This document shows, one piece after another, positions 8,411 through 17,101 of a stretch of DNA of 64,000 bases. The DNA lies in the NCBI GenBank assembly GCA_938036835.1, contig CALHWB010000018.1:1-64000 (forward strand), read 5' to 3'. A program made the translations under genes and the position numbers. Numbering within the stretch: position 1 is the first letter of the stretch; each line of letters starts with the position of its first letter. The notes beneath the pieces are model-generated. The model was given only the letters and a program-made list of their open reading frames with translations. It did no database searches and was not told the origin of the DNA. This DNA comes from an uncultured Propionibacterium sp. (GTDB lineage Bacteria; Actinomycetota; Actinomycetes; Propionibacteriales; Propionibacteriaceae).

Positions 8411-8773
8411 ATGCGTCTCAAGATGACTGTCAACGGCACCGAGTACGTCGTTGATGTAGAGGCCGAGCAGGAGGTCCGTCCCGTCCCGGCCCCGATCGTG
8501 ATCGGTGGCGGCGCCGGTGCCTCCACCACCCAGACCACCGCCTCGGTCAAGGGCGCCAGCGCAAACGCGATCACCGCACCCCTGGCTGGTTCGGTGGCCA
8601 GGATCCTGGTGGCGGAGGGCGACAGCATCCAGGCTGGCCAGGTCGTCGTGGTGCTCGAGGCCATGAAGATGGAGACCGAGATCACCGCACCCACCGCCGG
8701 TACGGTGGATGCCATCCTGGTTACCCCACGCGAGGCCGTCCAGGGCGGTCAGGCCCTGATCACCCTGGCTTAG
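8411..8773 (+). CDS. Methylmalonyl-CoA carboxytransferase 1.3S biotin carrier subunit
   Basis: 120 residues from ATG 8411 (MRLKMTVNGTEY), which fits both the AGAGGA Shine-Dalgarno and the N-terminus expected for 1.3S; the ORF start six bases upstream sits inside the RBS. The N-terminal segment that binds the 5S/12S core is followed by a Gly/Ala/Thr linker (about 30-50) and a biotinyl domain with EAMKMETE, in which Lys86 is the biotinylation site. The biotin arm shuttles carboxyl between the 12S and 5S active sites. Last gene of the operon, followed by a strong hairpin. Confidence 0.96.
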   Translation: MRLKMTVNGTEYVVDVEAEQEVRPVPAPIVIGGGAGASTTQTTASVKGASANAITAPLAGSVARILVAEGDSIQAGQVVVVLEAMKMETEITAPTAGTVDAILVTPREAVQGGQALITLA

Positions 8774-8796
8774 CGAGTCACGGGCCAGAACTCGAC

Positions 8797-8832
8797 CAGG
8801 CTGCCGGCCGTCCGCGGATGGCCGGCAGCCTG
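8797..8832 (+). terminator. Hairpin terminator between the transcarboxylase operon and the convergent gene
   Basis: A perfect 13-bp stem (CAGGCTGCCGGCC paired with GGCCGGCAGCCTG) with a 10-base loop, 23 bases after the 1.3S stop. No long U tract, as is usual in high-GC actinobacteria. It lies between convergent genes and may work in both directions. Confidence 0.75.
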
Positions 8833-8866
8833 TCTCGTGGCCGGTTCCATATGCGATCCGGGTTCC

Positions 8867-10096
8867 TTACCGCGACCCGGCCGGGCGGTCTCGCCGGTGC
8901 GAGTGGAGCAGGAGCAGGCCCAGCAGGCCGGGCAGCGAGCCCAGCGCGAACCACAGCGGCCACCAGATGCCGGGGTGCGATGGTTTGGCGGTTGCGCCGG
9001 GCTGCGCCAGCGGCTGGGTGCGGGCGGCGACGACGAAGGCGTCCCCGATCGGCAACCGACCGAACAGGAAGGCCCGGCCGCAGCCGTCGCCGTCGCCGTC
9101 GCCCCGCCAGGGCAGCGGTAGACCCAGCAGTTCGGCCTCGCGGTGCAACCCGATGGCCAACTCCGCATCCCCATTACGCCTGGCCGCGCCCAAAGCGACC
9201 GCCGAAGCCGATAGGGAAACCCCGGCGATCAACGGCCCGGAATCGACATCCCCGCCACCTTCTTGGCCGACGGGATACTCCCGCACGCCCACCAGGCCCA
9301 GCGTGCCGACCACAAAATGTTGGTTGAAACCGTGCCATTCGGCATCTGCGGCTTCGGGCGAGATGTCGCGCAGGTAGGTGTTGACGATCGCCTGCGAGGA
9401 ACCCCGTGCCCCGCTCGGATCGCCATCCGGCCCCAGGGTATGACCCAGCAACCCGGTCGCCGGATCCCGCCAGGTGGCTAGCCGGGCAACAAAGCGTTCG
9501 GTGGCCGCGTCCAGGCCGGGCAATCCGATCAGCCGGGAGGCCTGCCGGACCGCCGCCATCGCAACTACCAGATCGCATGGCCAGACCCGGCCCGGGTAGC
9601 TGGTCAGTGGCGGCTGCCCGGGGGCATCCAGCGCCGCGAGCAGGCTGCCGGCCTGCTGGGCCACGGCGTCCAACTGATCGGTTTGCCGGGTCAGGCCGGC
9701 CTGCGCGGTCAAGAGCAGCAGCCGCCAGCCGTGGTAGAAAGCGCCGTGTGGCACGCCGCGGTGGCCGCTGCCGAACCGATCGGCCACCGTTGGCGCACCG
9801 GTCGCTGCGACGGCGTCGGCCACGATTCGCAGATTCCGGTCGGGTTCGATACCGCGCTCGGCAAGCCGGGCGGCGGCCAGGCCGGTCAATACCCAACTGA
9901 AGAACTCCCCTTCGGGGAAGTATTCCTGCATCCCGGCCGCGGTGCCGGTGTCGAGCTCGCCGGCCAGGAAGCGCAGCTGCGCCCGATCCCGGGCAGGATC
10001 CGTCGGCGGCGAACCGGCCGCGCGGCCCAGATGGGCGAGGCTGCCCACGGCGAACGCGATCAGCAGGCCGGCGGACACGATACGCCAAGGCTTCAC
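8867..10096 (-). CDS. Membrane-anchored protein of unknown function
   Basis: 409 residues from a GTG at 10096 that overlaps the SDR stop (GTGA). A signal-anchor helix (VSAGLLIAFAVGSLA, residues 5-20) is followed by a large extracytoplasmic domain rich in paired helices, with motifs such as FFSWVLTGLAAARL, GVPHGAFYHGWRLLLL and YPGRVWPCDLVVAMAA. This arrangement recalls an alpha/alpha-toroid such as glycosidase-like or terpenoid-cyclase-like folds. A second membrane segment lies near the C-terminus (WWPLWFALGSLPGLLGLLLL, about 375-394) with a basic tail. Coupled to the SDR gene. No catalytic function can be assigned. Confidence 0.75.
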   Translation of the reverse strand: MKPWRIVSAGLLIAFAVGSLAHLGRAAGSPPTDPARDRAQLRFLAGELDTGTAAGMQEYFPEGEFFSWVLTGLAAARLAERGIEPDRNLRIVADAVAATGAPTVADRFGSGHRGVPHGAFYHGWRLLLLTAQAGLTRQTDQLDAVAQQAGSLLAALDAPGQPPLTSYPGRVWPCDLVVAMAAVRQASRLIGLPGLDAATERFVARLATWRDPATGLLGHTLGPDGDPSGARGSSQAIVNTYLRDISPEAADAEWHGFNQHFVVGTLGLVGVREYPVGQEGGGDVDSGPLIAGVSLSASAVALGAARRNGDAELAIGLHREAELLGLPLPWRGDGDGDGCGRAFLFGRLPIGDAFVVAARTQPLAQPGATAKPSHPGIWWPLWFALGSLPGLLGLLLLHSHRRDRPAGSR

Positions 10097-10845
10097 GAAC
10101 TGCGGGCGACCTTCCAGTTGGCGGCCTGGGCGCGCGGCCTGATGACCAGCCGGTCGACGTTCACATGCTCGGGCAGGGTGGCGATCCAGCGGACCGCCTC
10201 GGCGATGTCCTCGGCCACCAGCGGACGGTCGACGCCCGCGTAGACCGCGTCCGCGCGCGCCCGGTCGCCGCCGAACCGCACCAGCGAGAACTCCGCGGTG
10301 TGCACCATGCCGGGGCTCACCTCGCAGACCCGGACGGGCCGGCCGGCCAATTCCAGCCGCAGCGAGGCGGCCATATAGCGTTCGGCGGCCTTCACCCCGC
10401 AATAGCCGCCGCCACCCTCGTATGCGGTCTCGGCAGCGGTGGAGGTGATGAAGACGATGGTCCCGCAGGCGCGCTCGATCGCCGGTAACAGCGCTTGGGT
10501 GACGCGCAGCGTTCCGGCCACATTGATGGCATACATGCGTTCCCAGTCGGTGACCTCGGCGGTCTCGACGGGTTCCTGCCCGATGGCGCCGCCTGCGTTG
10601 TTGACCAGCACATCGCAGCGTTCGCCGACGGCTTCTGCCAGGGCCGCCACCTCGGCATCGTCGGTGATGTCGCAGGTGATGGCCCCGCCGCCGATCTCGG
10701 CGGCCAACTCGTGCAACCGCACCGACCTGCGCGCGGCGCAGACGACCCGGTAGCCGGCCACCGCCAAGGCTCGGGCGGTGGCCGCACCGATCCCGCTGGA
10801 GGCGCCCGTTACGACTGCGATCGGTTGACTCATGGGTCGATTCAA
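10093..10845 (-). CDS. Short-chain dehydrogenase/reductase
   Basis: 250 residues, NAD(P)-dependent oxidoreductase of the classical SDR family. The N-terminal TGASSGIGAAT cofactor motif (about 14-24) contains the usual Gly triad. An Arg-rich stretch after beta-2 (AARRSVRL) suggests NADP preference. NNAGG follows, and the catalytic Ser/Tyr/Lys set appears as ITSTAAETAYEGGGGYCGVKAA (Y-x-x-x-K satisfied by YCGVK). The substrate is not predictable and the family is close to serine/3-hydroxy acid dehydrogenases. It overlaps the downstream membrane-protein gene by four bases. It diverges from gpmA. Confidence 0.88.
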   Translation of the reverse strand: MNRPMSQPIAVVTGASSGIGAATARALAVAGYRVVCAARRSVRLHELAAEIGGGAITCDITDDAEVAALAEAVGERCDVLVNNAGGAIGQEPVETAEVTDWERMYAINVAGTLRVTQALLPAIERACGTIVFITSTAAETAYEGGGGYCGVKAAERYMAASLRLELAGRPVRVCEVSPGMVHTAEFSLVRFGGDRARADAVYAGVDRPLVAEDIAEAVRWIATLPEHVNVDRLVIRPRAQAANWKVARSS

Positions 10846-11012
10846 CCACGCCTCGCCGGCCGGTAGGCGAACCGGTGCGATATCGTCCGTCGCGGTATCG
10901 GCCAGTCGTATCGTGGCTATCCGGAGGCCCGGCCGATCGGTCCGGGAACCGCCCGTGCTGGGCTTGTGAGGAGGACCGTTAGGACGGCGGATCGCTCGGT
11001 AGACTCATGCCC

Positions 11013-11762
11013 ATGACCTACAAGCTCATCCTGCTCCGCCATGGCGAGAGCGAATGGAACTCCAAGAACCTGTTCACCGGCTGGGTGGATGTTGACCTGA
11101 ATGAGCGGGGGATCGGGGAAGCCATTCGGGGCGGCGAATTGCTGGCCGAACAGAACCTGCTTCCCGACAAGCTGCACACCTCACTGCTGCGCAGGGCCAT
11201 TCACACCGCCTACCTGGCGCTGGACCGCTGCGACCGGCATTGGATTCCGGTGCAGCGCTCTTGGCGGCTGAACGAGCGCCACTACGGCGGATTGCAGGGC
11301 CTGAACAAGGCCGAGACTCTCGAAAAGTACGGTGAGGAACAGTTCATGGCCTGGCGGCGCAGCTATGACGTGCCGCCGCCGGTGCTCGACCAGGACGCCG
11401 AGTACTCCCAGTGGAACGATCCGCGCTATGCGGATATCCCCGTGGCCGAACGCCCGCAGACCGAATGCCTCAAAGACGTCGTGGCCCGGATGCTGCCCTA
11501 CTGGGAGTCGGCGATCAAACCGGACTTGGCTACCGGCCAGACCGTGCTGGTGACCGCGCACGGCAACTCGCTGCGAGCGCTGGTCAAGCACCTGGACCGG
11601 ATCGGCGATGCCGACATTGCCGCGCTCAACATTCCCACCGGCATCCCGCTGCTCTACGAACTGGACGAGGACTACCGACCCGTGGCCCAGGGCGGCCGCT
11701 ACCTAGATCCGGAGGCGGCCGCGGCCGGCCAGCAGGCGGTCGCCAGCCAGGGCAGGAAGTAG
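11013..11762 (+). CDS. gpmA: 2,3-bisphosphoglycerate-dependent phosphoglycerate mutase
   Basis: 249 residues. Glycolytic interconversion of 3- and 2-phosphoglycerate. The phosphohistidine motif [10 protein letters not shown] (residues 6-15), [15 protein letters not shown], the [11 protein letters not shown] block and the second catalytic His in [10 protein letters not shown] mark the cofactor-dependent type. The start is chosen at the second of two close ATGs ([11 protein letters not shown]), the usual family N-terminus; the first ATG at 11007 adds two residues. No clear Shine-Dalgarno. As in many actinobacteria, gpmA is near phoU and senX3-regX3. Confidence 0.95.
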   Translation: MTYKLILLRHGESEWNSKNLFTGWVDVDLNERGIGEAIRGGELLAEQNLLPDKLHTSLLRRAIHTAYLALDRCDRHWIPVQRSWRLNERHYGGLQGLNKAETLEKYGEEQFMAWRRSYDVPPPVLDQDAEYSQWNDPRYADIPVAERPQTECLKDVVARMLPYWESAIKPDLATGQTVLVTAHGNSLRALVKHLDRIGDADIAALNIPTGIPLLYELDEDYRPVAQGGRYLDPEAAAAGQQAVASQGRK

Positions 11763-11874
11763 CCCCGGCCGCGGATAGCCGGCCGTCACCCGACCGGGAA
11801 CGGGACGATGTCGATGCCGGTGGCCTCCGGTGCCGTGGCTCGCTTCCCGCCCAGGACGGGGTGACGGCGGCGGC

Positions 11875-12540
11875 TCAGGTGGAAGGCCAGTTTTCGCCCT
11901 CGGGCAGATCGCCGGTGATGATGTAGATGATGCGGCGTCCCATGGCCACCGCATGGTCGGCGATACGCTCGAAGTAACGGCCCAGCAGGGCCACGTCGAC
12001 GGCCATCTCGACCCCGAACTGCCAGTCGTCGCCGAGAATGACCCGGAACTGGTCGGAGCGCAGGGAATCCATCTCTTCGTCCTGCTCGGCCAGCTCGCGG
12101 GCCTCCTCCAGATTGCGCTCGGCCAGCACCCGGCCGACATTGCCGATCATGTCCTGGGCGAGCCGGCTCATCCGCCGGAAGTTGTCGCGCAGCGGTTCGG
12201 GCACCGCGCGTTCGGGATAGCGCAGCCGGGCGATCTTGGCGACGTGGGCCGCTAGGTCGCCCATCCGGCCCAGTGCGGCCACCATCTGGATCACTGCCAC
12301 CAGGGTGCGCAGTTCGCCGGCCACCGGAGCCTGCCGGGCCAAGATGGTGAAGGCCCGCTGCTCAAGCTGGTCATGCTGGGCATCGATCCGGGCGTCCCCG
12401 CCGATCACGCGCTCGGTCAGGGCAAGGTCGGCATCCAGCAGCGCGCGGGTGGCGTCCCGAACCGCGATCTGGATACTGTCCGACATCAGGACCAATTCGT
12501 TGACGACCTCGTCGAGGTCATTGTGATAGATCTCGCGCAC
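11875..12540 (-). CDS. phoU: Phosphate-signalling regulator PhoU
   Basis: 221 residues. PhoU proteins link the Pst transporter to the sensor kinase and modulate phosphate signalling. Two related three-helix bundles carry the conserved metal-binding signatures: LEQRAFTILARQAPVAGELR and LAEQDEEMDSL in the halves, plus the terminal RYFERIADHAVAMGRRIIYI pattern. The GTG at 12540 (VREIYHNDLDE) is preferred to the ATG at 12585 because an AAGGGG Shine-Dalgarno sits six bases upstream and it matches typical PhoU starts. Divergent from senX3. Confidence 0.94.
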   Translation of the reverse strand: MREIYHNDLDEVVNELVLMSDSIQIAVRDATRALLDADLALTERVIGGDARIDAQHDQLEQRAFTILARQAPVAGELRTLVAVIQMVAALGRMGDLAAHVAKIARLRYPERAVPEPLRDNFRRMSRLAQDMIGNVGRVLAERNLEEARELAEQDEEMDSLRSDQFRVILGDDWQFGVEMAVDVALLGRYFERIADHAVAMGRRIIYIITGDLPEGENWPST

Positions 12541-12720
12541 AGTTACCCCTTCGGTGGAGGCGAACAAAGCCGTACTCAAGACCAACCCTAGCGTTGCGTC
12601 CCGACTTCTCGCAGCCGTGCCAGAGGCCCCGGCCGGGATTTGCCGGGCTCACCGATGAACCGGCGGCGAACCCCAGACACGCCACGCGAGCCCGGCCGGC
12701 GGGACGAAGAACCACGCCGG

Positions 12721-13896
12721 ATGCGCCCCTATGATCGAACCGTGGAGGTTCTGCTGGCCACCGTTCTCGGGCTCGCAATCGGGTTGGGTGTCGGGCCGGC
12801 GATGGCCTGGGTGCGGCGCCGGGCGCAGGCCGATCAGGTGGCCGAGCCGCAGTCAGCCAGCGTTTCGGCACAGCTGGCCGCCGCCATCGACCTGCTGCAC
12901 GCCGCGGCGCTGGTAGCCGGCCCATCCGACGAGGTGCTGCATGCCAATTCGCAGTCGCGCGCCGTCGGATTGGTGCGTGGCGACCGGGTAGCGCCCGGCG
13001 AACTGCTGGAACTGGTCCGGGACGCGCGCAGTGGCGGCCAGGTGACCGGCAAGCTGCTTATGCTGCGGCGCGAGCCCGGCGTCCCGCGGCTCGAACTGGC
13101 GGTGCGCAGCAGCGCGCTGGAGGGCGGCGTCGTGTTGGTGATCGCCGATGACCGAAGCGCCGAAGTGCGCGCCGACGAGATCAAACGCGATTTCGTGGCC
13201 AATGTTAGCCACGAGCTGAAAACCCCCGTGGGCGCAATCCAGGTGCTCGCCGAGGCGGTCGAGCAGGCCGCCGGCGACCCGGAAGCGGTACATCGTTTCG
13301 CCGGTCGGATGATCAGCGAATCCGAGCGGTTGACCGAACTCATCCGGCAAATCATCGAACTGTCCAGGCTACAGTCCGACGATCCGCTGCTGCAACCGGT
13401 CGAAGTCGATATCGATCGGGTGGTTGCGGCCGCCGTCGGGCAGTGCCGGGATCTCGCATCGTCCCGGTCGGTCACCCTGAACGCTGCCGGCTCGGCGGGC
13501 CTGCTGGTGCTGGGCGATCCCGAACAGTTGATCAGTGCGCTGGTAAACCTGATCCTCAACGGCATCAACTATTCCGATCCCGGTGCCCGGGTCAGCGTTA
13601 CCAGCCGCGAGGTCGCGGACGCCGGCGATCGGTTCGTCGAACTCAGCGTCACCGACAACGGGATCGGCGTCAAATCCGAAGACCTGCAACGGATCTTCGA
13701 ACGCTTCTACCGGGTAGACTACGCCCGCAGCCGGGCCACCGGGGGCACGGGACTGGGCCTGTCCATCGTCAAACACATCGCCGGGGCCCACGGCGGCACG
13801 GTGGATGTCTGGAGCAAGGTGGGTCAGGGGTCCACCTTCACCCTTCGCCTGCCGGCATCGCACGAGGTGGGTCAGCCAGAGGAAGGAATGCCATGA
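12721..13896 (+). CDS. senX3: Sensor histidine kinase, SenX3-like
   Basis: About 391 residues. One N-terminal membrane helix (VLLATVLGLAIGLGVGPAMAW), a PAS-like cytoplasmic segment (about 60-145), then HisKA with the phospho-acceptor VSHELKTP (His164) and an HATPase_c domain showing NLILNGINYS (N box), DNGIGV (G1), FERFYR (F box) and GTGLGLSIV (G2). The start is uncertain: ATG 12721 or GTG 12742 (VEVLLATV), neither with a clear RBS; upstream TTG starts are unlikely. It overlaps regX3 by four bases (ATGA). Partner in phosphate-limitation sensing with PhoU. Confidence 0.93.
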   Translation: MRPYDRTVEVLLATVLGLAIGLGVGPAMAWVRRRAQADQVAEPQSASVSAQLAAAIDLLHAAALVAGPSDEVLHANSQSRAVGLVRGDRVAPGELLELVRDARSGGQVTGKLLMLRREPGVPRLELAVRSSALEGGVVLVIADDRSAEVRADEIKRDFVANVSHELKTPVGAIQVLAEAVEQAAGDPEAVHRFAGRMISESERLTELIRQIIELSRLQSDDPLLQPVEVDIDRVVAAAVGQCRDLASSRSVTLNAAGSAGLLVLGDPEQLISALVNLILNGINYSDPGARVSVTSREVADAGDRFVELSVTDNGIGVKSEDLQRIFERFYRVDYARSRATGGTGLGLSIVKHIAGAHGGTVDVWSKVGQGSTFTLRLPASHEVGQPEEGMP

Positions 13897-14570
13897 CCCG
13901 GATCCTGATCATCGAGGACGAGGCGTCCTACCGGGCCGCGATCGCCTACATGCTGCAACGGGAAGGCTTCGATGTGGCGGAGGCGGCCGATGGAACAGCC
14001 GGACTGGCCGAGTATGAGCGCAATGGCGCCGATCTGGTGCTGCTCGACCTGATGATGCCGGGAATGCCCGGTACCGAGGTGTGCCGTCAGCTGCGGGCGG
14101 CCGGCAATGTGCCGGTGATCATGGTGAGCGCCCGGGATTCCGAGATCGATAAGGTAGTCGGTCTGGAATTGGGGGCCGATGACTATGTGACCAAGCCATT
14201 CAGCCACCGCGAACTGGTAGCCAGGATCCGGGCGGTACTGCGGCGGGGCCAGGACACCGATGCGCTGCCCGAGGTGATCGAGGTCGGCGATGTGCGCATG
14301 GATGTGGAACGCCACGAGGTGCAGGTGCGGGGTGTAGGCGTCCGGCTGGCGCTGAAGGAGTTCGAACTGCTCGAGTTGCTGCTGCGTAATCCGGGCCGGG
14401 TACTGACCCGGGGCCGGCTCATCGACCGGATCTGGGGGGCCGACTACGTGGGGGACACCAAGACCCTGGATGTGCACGTAAAGCGGTTGCGGGCCAAGAT
14501 CGAAGCCGATCCCTCCCATCCCACCAGGCTGGTTACCGTGCGTGGCCTGGGCTACAAGTACGAGGGCTGA
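13893..14570 (+). CDS. regX3: Response regulator RegX3 (OmpR/PhoB type)
   Basis: 225 residues. The receiver domain has the acidic pair IIEDE near residues 6-10, the phospho-acceptor Asp52 in LLDLMMPG, the conserved Ser/Ala switch in VSARD and the Lys in VTKPFSHRELVAR. A winged-helix DNA-binding domain follows (about 130-225) with LALKEFELLELLLRNPGRV and the LDVHVKRLRAKIE recognition region. Expected to bind phosphate-regulated promoters after phosphorylation by SenX3. AGAGGAAGG lies before the ATG, and the start overlaps the kinase stop. Confidence 0.95.
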   Translation: MTRILIIEDEASYRAAIAYMLQREGFDVAEAADGTAGLAEYERNGADLVLLDLMMPGMPGTEVCRQLRAAGNVPVIMVSARDSEIDKVVGLELGADDYVTKPFSHRELVARIRAVLRRGQDTDALPEVIEVGDVRMDVERHEVQVRGVGVRLALKEFELLELLLRNPGRVLTRGRLIDRIWGADYVGDTKTLDVHVKRLRAKIEADPSHPTRLVTVRGLGYKYEG

Positions 14571-14640
14571 ACCCGGCCTGCGGTCGTTGACCGGCGCGCG
14601 GCCAGACCGGTGCGCCGGCCGGGGCCAGCGGCCGGTAGGT

Positions 14641-15618
14641 TCAGTGCGATCGTATTTGGTTGGTGGCGTTCGCTAACAGTGCGGCTGCCAGCCCCTCGTC
14701 CACCACAAGCAGGTCGATGGCCCCGGTGCGCAGCGCCCCCAGCACCCCGGTGGCCTTCGCCTTGCCCGCTGCCAGCCCGACCACCACCTCGATATCGGCC
14801 AGATCGGTCAGTTCGATGCCGACGACCCGGTCCTGGGAGGGCGGGCCCAATTCGGCACCGGTGATGTCGAAGAACCGGCCCAGCATGTCGCCAACCGGTT
14901 CGGCGGCGGTCATCCGGGCCAATTCGGATTCGCTGAGATTCATCGCCTCCAACACTCGCCGGGAGGTCTGGACCCCGAAAGAGCCGATGCCCACGAAGGC
15001 CAGATCGCAGCTGCGGGCCCGGGTCAGGGCCGATCTGACCGACGACTCCGACAACAGTGCCCGGCAGGTGTTGGCGGATTCCACGATCGCGGGGGCATCG
15101 AAGCGTTCGGCGTTCAGGCCGCACTTGTCGGCCAGTATCCGGATATTGGCATTGCCGGAAGGCCCGGAATCCACGGTGGGCATGCCACCCACCAGCGGGG
15201 TGAGCCGGCAGTCGGGACGCAGGGTCATCTGCGGGATGGCCTCGATCACCTGACCGACCGTCATGCCCCAACTGAAACCGATCCGAGTGGCGCCCGGCGC
15301 CCGCCGGGTGAACACCTGGGCGCCGAGCAGGCCAACGGCGCGCAGTTCGGTGGCCGCCGCCGAGGTCTCGGCCACCAGTGCCTCGCGTAATCCGAAGGTT
15401 CTGACCAGCGCGTGTTCGAGGTCGCGATTCCGGGGCACGTGCTCGTCACCGGCGATCCGTACCTGGACCACGCCGGTCTCGCGGGCGGCGGCCAGGATAC
15501 GCGACACCGACGAGCGCGACAGGCCTAGCCGGCGGCCCACCTGACCCTGATCGAGGCCTTCGATGTAGTACATGCGCGCCGCATCGACGAGCAATTGGTG
15601 ATCGCGCCTGACCGGCAT
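14641..15618 (-). CDS. SorC/DeoR-type sugar-binding transcriptional regulator
   Basis: 325 residues. An N-terminal helix-turn-helix (LVDAARMYYIEGLDQGQVGR, then LGLSRSSVSRILAAARE, residues 9-45) is followed by a sugar-binding SorC domain with the expected motifs GFSWGMTVGQVIEAI, VVESANTCRAL-type segments and VGIGSFG. Such regulators respond to a phosphorylated sugar or polyol. It lies at the promoter-distal end of the glucitol-type PTS operon, 114 bases after the oxidoreductase, and very likely controls it. Its operator may be the inverted repeat at 24140-24157. Confidence 0.9.
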   Translation of the reverse strand: MPVRRDHQLLVDAARMYYIEGLDQGQVGRRLGLSRSSVSRILAAARETGVVQVRIAGDEHVPRNRDLEHALVRTFGLREALVAETSAAATELRAVGLLGAQVFTRRAPGATRIGFSWGMTVGQVIEAIPQMTLRPDCRLTPLVGGMPTVDSGPSGNANIRILADKCGLNAERFDAPAIVESANTCRALLSESSVRSALTRARSCDLAFVGIGSFGVQTSRRVLEAMNLSESELARMTAAEPVGDMLGRFFDITGAELGPPSQDRVVGIELTDLADIEVVVGLAAGKAKATGVLGALRTGAIDLLVVDEGLAAALLANATNQIRSH

Positions 15619-15732
15619 GGTTTCCTCCTGGTCGGCTCGGGGTGCTGGGGGGATTGCGCACGGCCGGGATGAGACGTGCGCCGATGGCCCAGGCCGTTCG
15701 ACCCGGGCCAGACGATCCGGCGATCGGGACGC

Positions 15733-17040
15733 TCAGCCGCCGATGACGCCCCGGGCGACCAGGGCATCCTGCAGCCGGCGCATCGCCACCAGCGGACGGG
15801 TTTCGTCGATCTCCAGGTCGGCATAGGTGATGATCTCGTCGACGCCTTTGGCCACCTTCAGCCTGCTGTGCTGCAGCAGGCCGATCGGCACGGCCCCGAG
15901 TTCGCGGGCGCGCTCGGCCGGGATAGCCCAGCCGTAGAAGTGGTTCCCGCCCATGCCCTGCAGAACGGTGTCGGCGGGCAGTTCGGCCTTGGCGCGCCCC
16001 ACCACCTCGGTGCACATGTAGCGGGACTGGAAGTCGGCCTGCCGGTTCAAGACGGCCTCGCCGATCGATAGATGGGCCTCGATGGCGGCGATATGCCACG
16101 GCCGGTAGAACAGGTAGTAGGGTCCCCTACCCAGCTTCAGATAGTCGAGTTCCTGGGTGACCACATCGGATTCGGACTTCACGATCGCGAAGACACCGGG
16201 GGCCACGTCGCCGGTGACGTATTCCACCACGGCGCCCTTTTCGAAGGAGAGGATGCCGCCATCGGCCGCCGGGATGAGCCTGGTGGCCAGTTCGGCGAGC
16301 ATGATCTCCTGGCCGTGCATGCCCGCCACCTCGACCGGCAGATTGGTGGCGTTGGACAGGGCGGCCATCTCGATCTGGGTCTTGGTGCCGTCGGTGAACT
16401 CGGTTAGCATACGCGGGTTCATGCGCTTGCGTTCGGCCTCGGCCACGTTGTCGGCCGGTACCGAATGCGGCATATTGACATTGTTCTTGCCTTTGCCCGC
16501 GCAGATCACGGTGAGCCCGAGATCTTTGGCGTATTCCACCAGTTTGAGGCATTCCACCGGCTCGTCGCCGCGCATCACGGTGTAGACCGAATCGCCGGCG
16601 TTGGCCATGCTGCTGAGCAGCACGCCGACGGTGACGTCGGCCTCGATCGTCATCAGGGCGACGTCCTTGCCGTGGGTGATGCAGGTGTAGGCGATCTGGG
16701 CGGCGATCTCGGGCACCCCCGAAACCTCGACGACGATGTCCACCGGCAACTCGGGCATCTTTAACCCGTCGGCGATCGCGGCGCAGCGGCCGGCGGTGAT
16801 CGCCGCGGCGGCGGCTTCCAGATCGTCGCCGCAGACCTCGAAGTCCTCTCGCCCGGCATGGTGCAGGGCGGCGGTCGCCTTCTCGATGACGATATCGGCG
16901 ACCGCGACGACCGCCAGGCCGGGTGCTTTCTGGATGGCGGCGACCAGGCCCGTACCCATCTGCCCGGCGCCCACGACGCCGACGGATACCGGACGTCCCA
17001 GTCTGGCTTCGCGTTCCAATAGGCCCTTGGTGTAGCCCAT
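15733..17040 (-). CDS. DRL-family NAD(P)-dependent oxidoreductase with SAF domain (COG4091)
   Basis: 435 residues from ATG 17040 (a TTG two codons upstream was rejected; AAAGGAAG is the RBS). Rossmann motif GVVGAGQMGTG near residue 21. The DRL-type catalytic centre contains GKGKNNVNMPHSVP, and a C-terminal SAF-like region (from about 325) carries LPADTVLQGMGG and LPIGLLQHSRLKVAKGV-like blocks. Family knowledge: COG4091 was named 'predicted homoserine dehydrogenase', but the Brucella member DRL converts 1-deoxyxylulose 5-phosphate to methylerythritol phosphate. Here the gene is embedded in a polyol PTS operon, so it more likely oxidises a polyol phosphate. The actual substrate is unknown. Confidence 0.8.
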   Translation of the reverse strand: MGYTKGLLEREARLGRPVSVGVVGAGQMGTGLVAAIQKAPGLAVVAVADIVIEKATAALHHAGREDFEVCGDDLEAAAAAITAGRCAAIADGLKMPELPVDIVVEVSGVPEIAAQIAYTCITHGKDVALMTIEADVTVGVLLSSMANAGDSVYTVMRGDEPVECLKLVEYAKDLGLTVICAGKGKNNVNMPHSVPADNVAEAERKRMNPRMLTEFTDGTKTQIEMAALSNATNLPVEVAGMHGQEIMLAELATRLIPAADGGILSFEKGAVVEYVTGDVAPGVFAIVKSESDVVTQELDYLKLGRGPYYLFYRPWHIAAIEAHLSIGEAVLNRQADFQSRYMCTEVVGRAKAELPADTVLQGMGGNHFYGWAIPAERARELGAVPIGLLQHSRLKVAKGVDEIITYADLEIDETRPLVAMRRLQDALVARGVIGG

Positions 17041-17101
17041 AGTCAATTCTTCCTTTCGGTTTCGGTTGGACGCGTGGGGCCGGCTTTGGGCCGGGTCGCG
17101 T

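Noticed and set aside
8867..10849. 660-codon frame that seems to fuse the SDR region to the membrane protein
   Set aside because: The SDR is in another frame (10093-10845). The membrane protein starts at GTG 10096 overlapping its stop, so there is no fusion.
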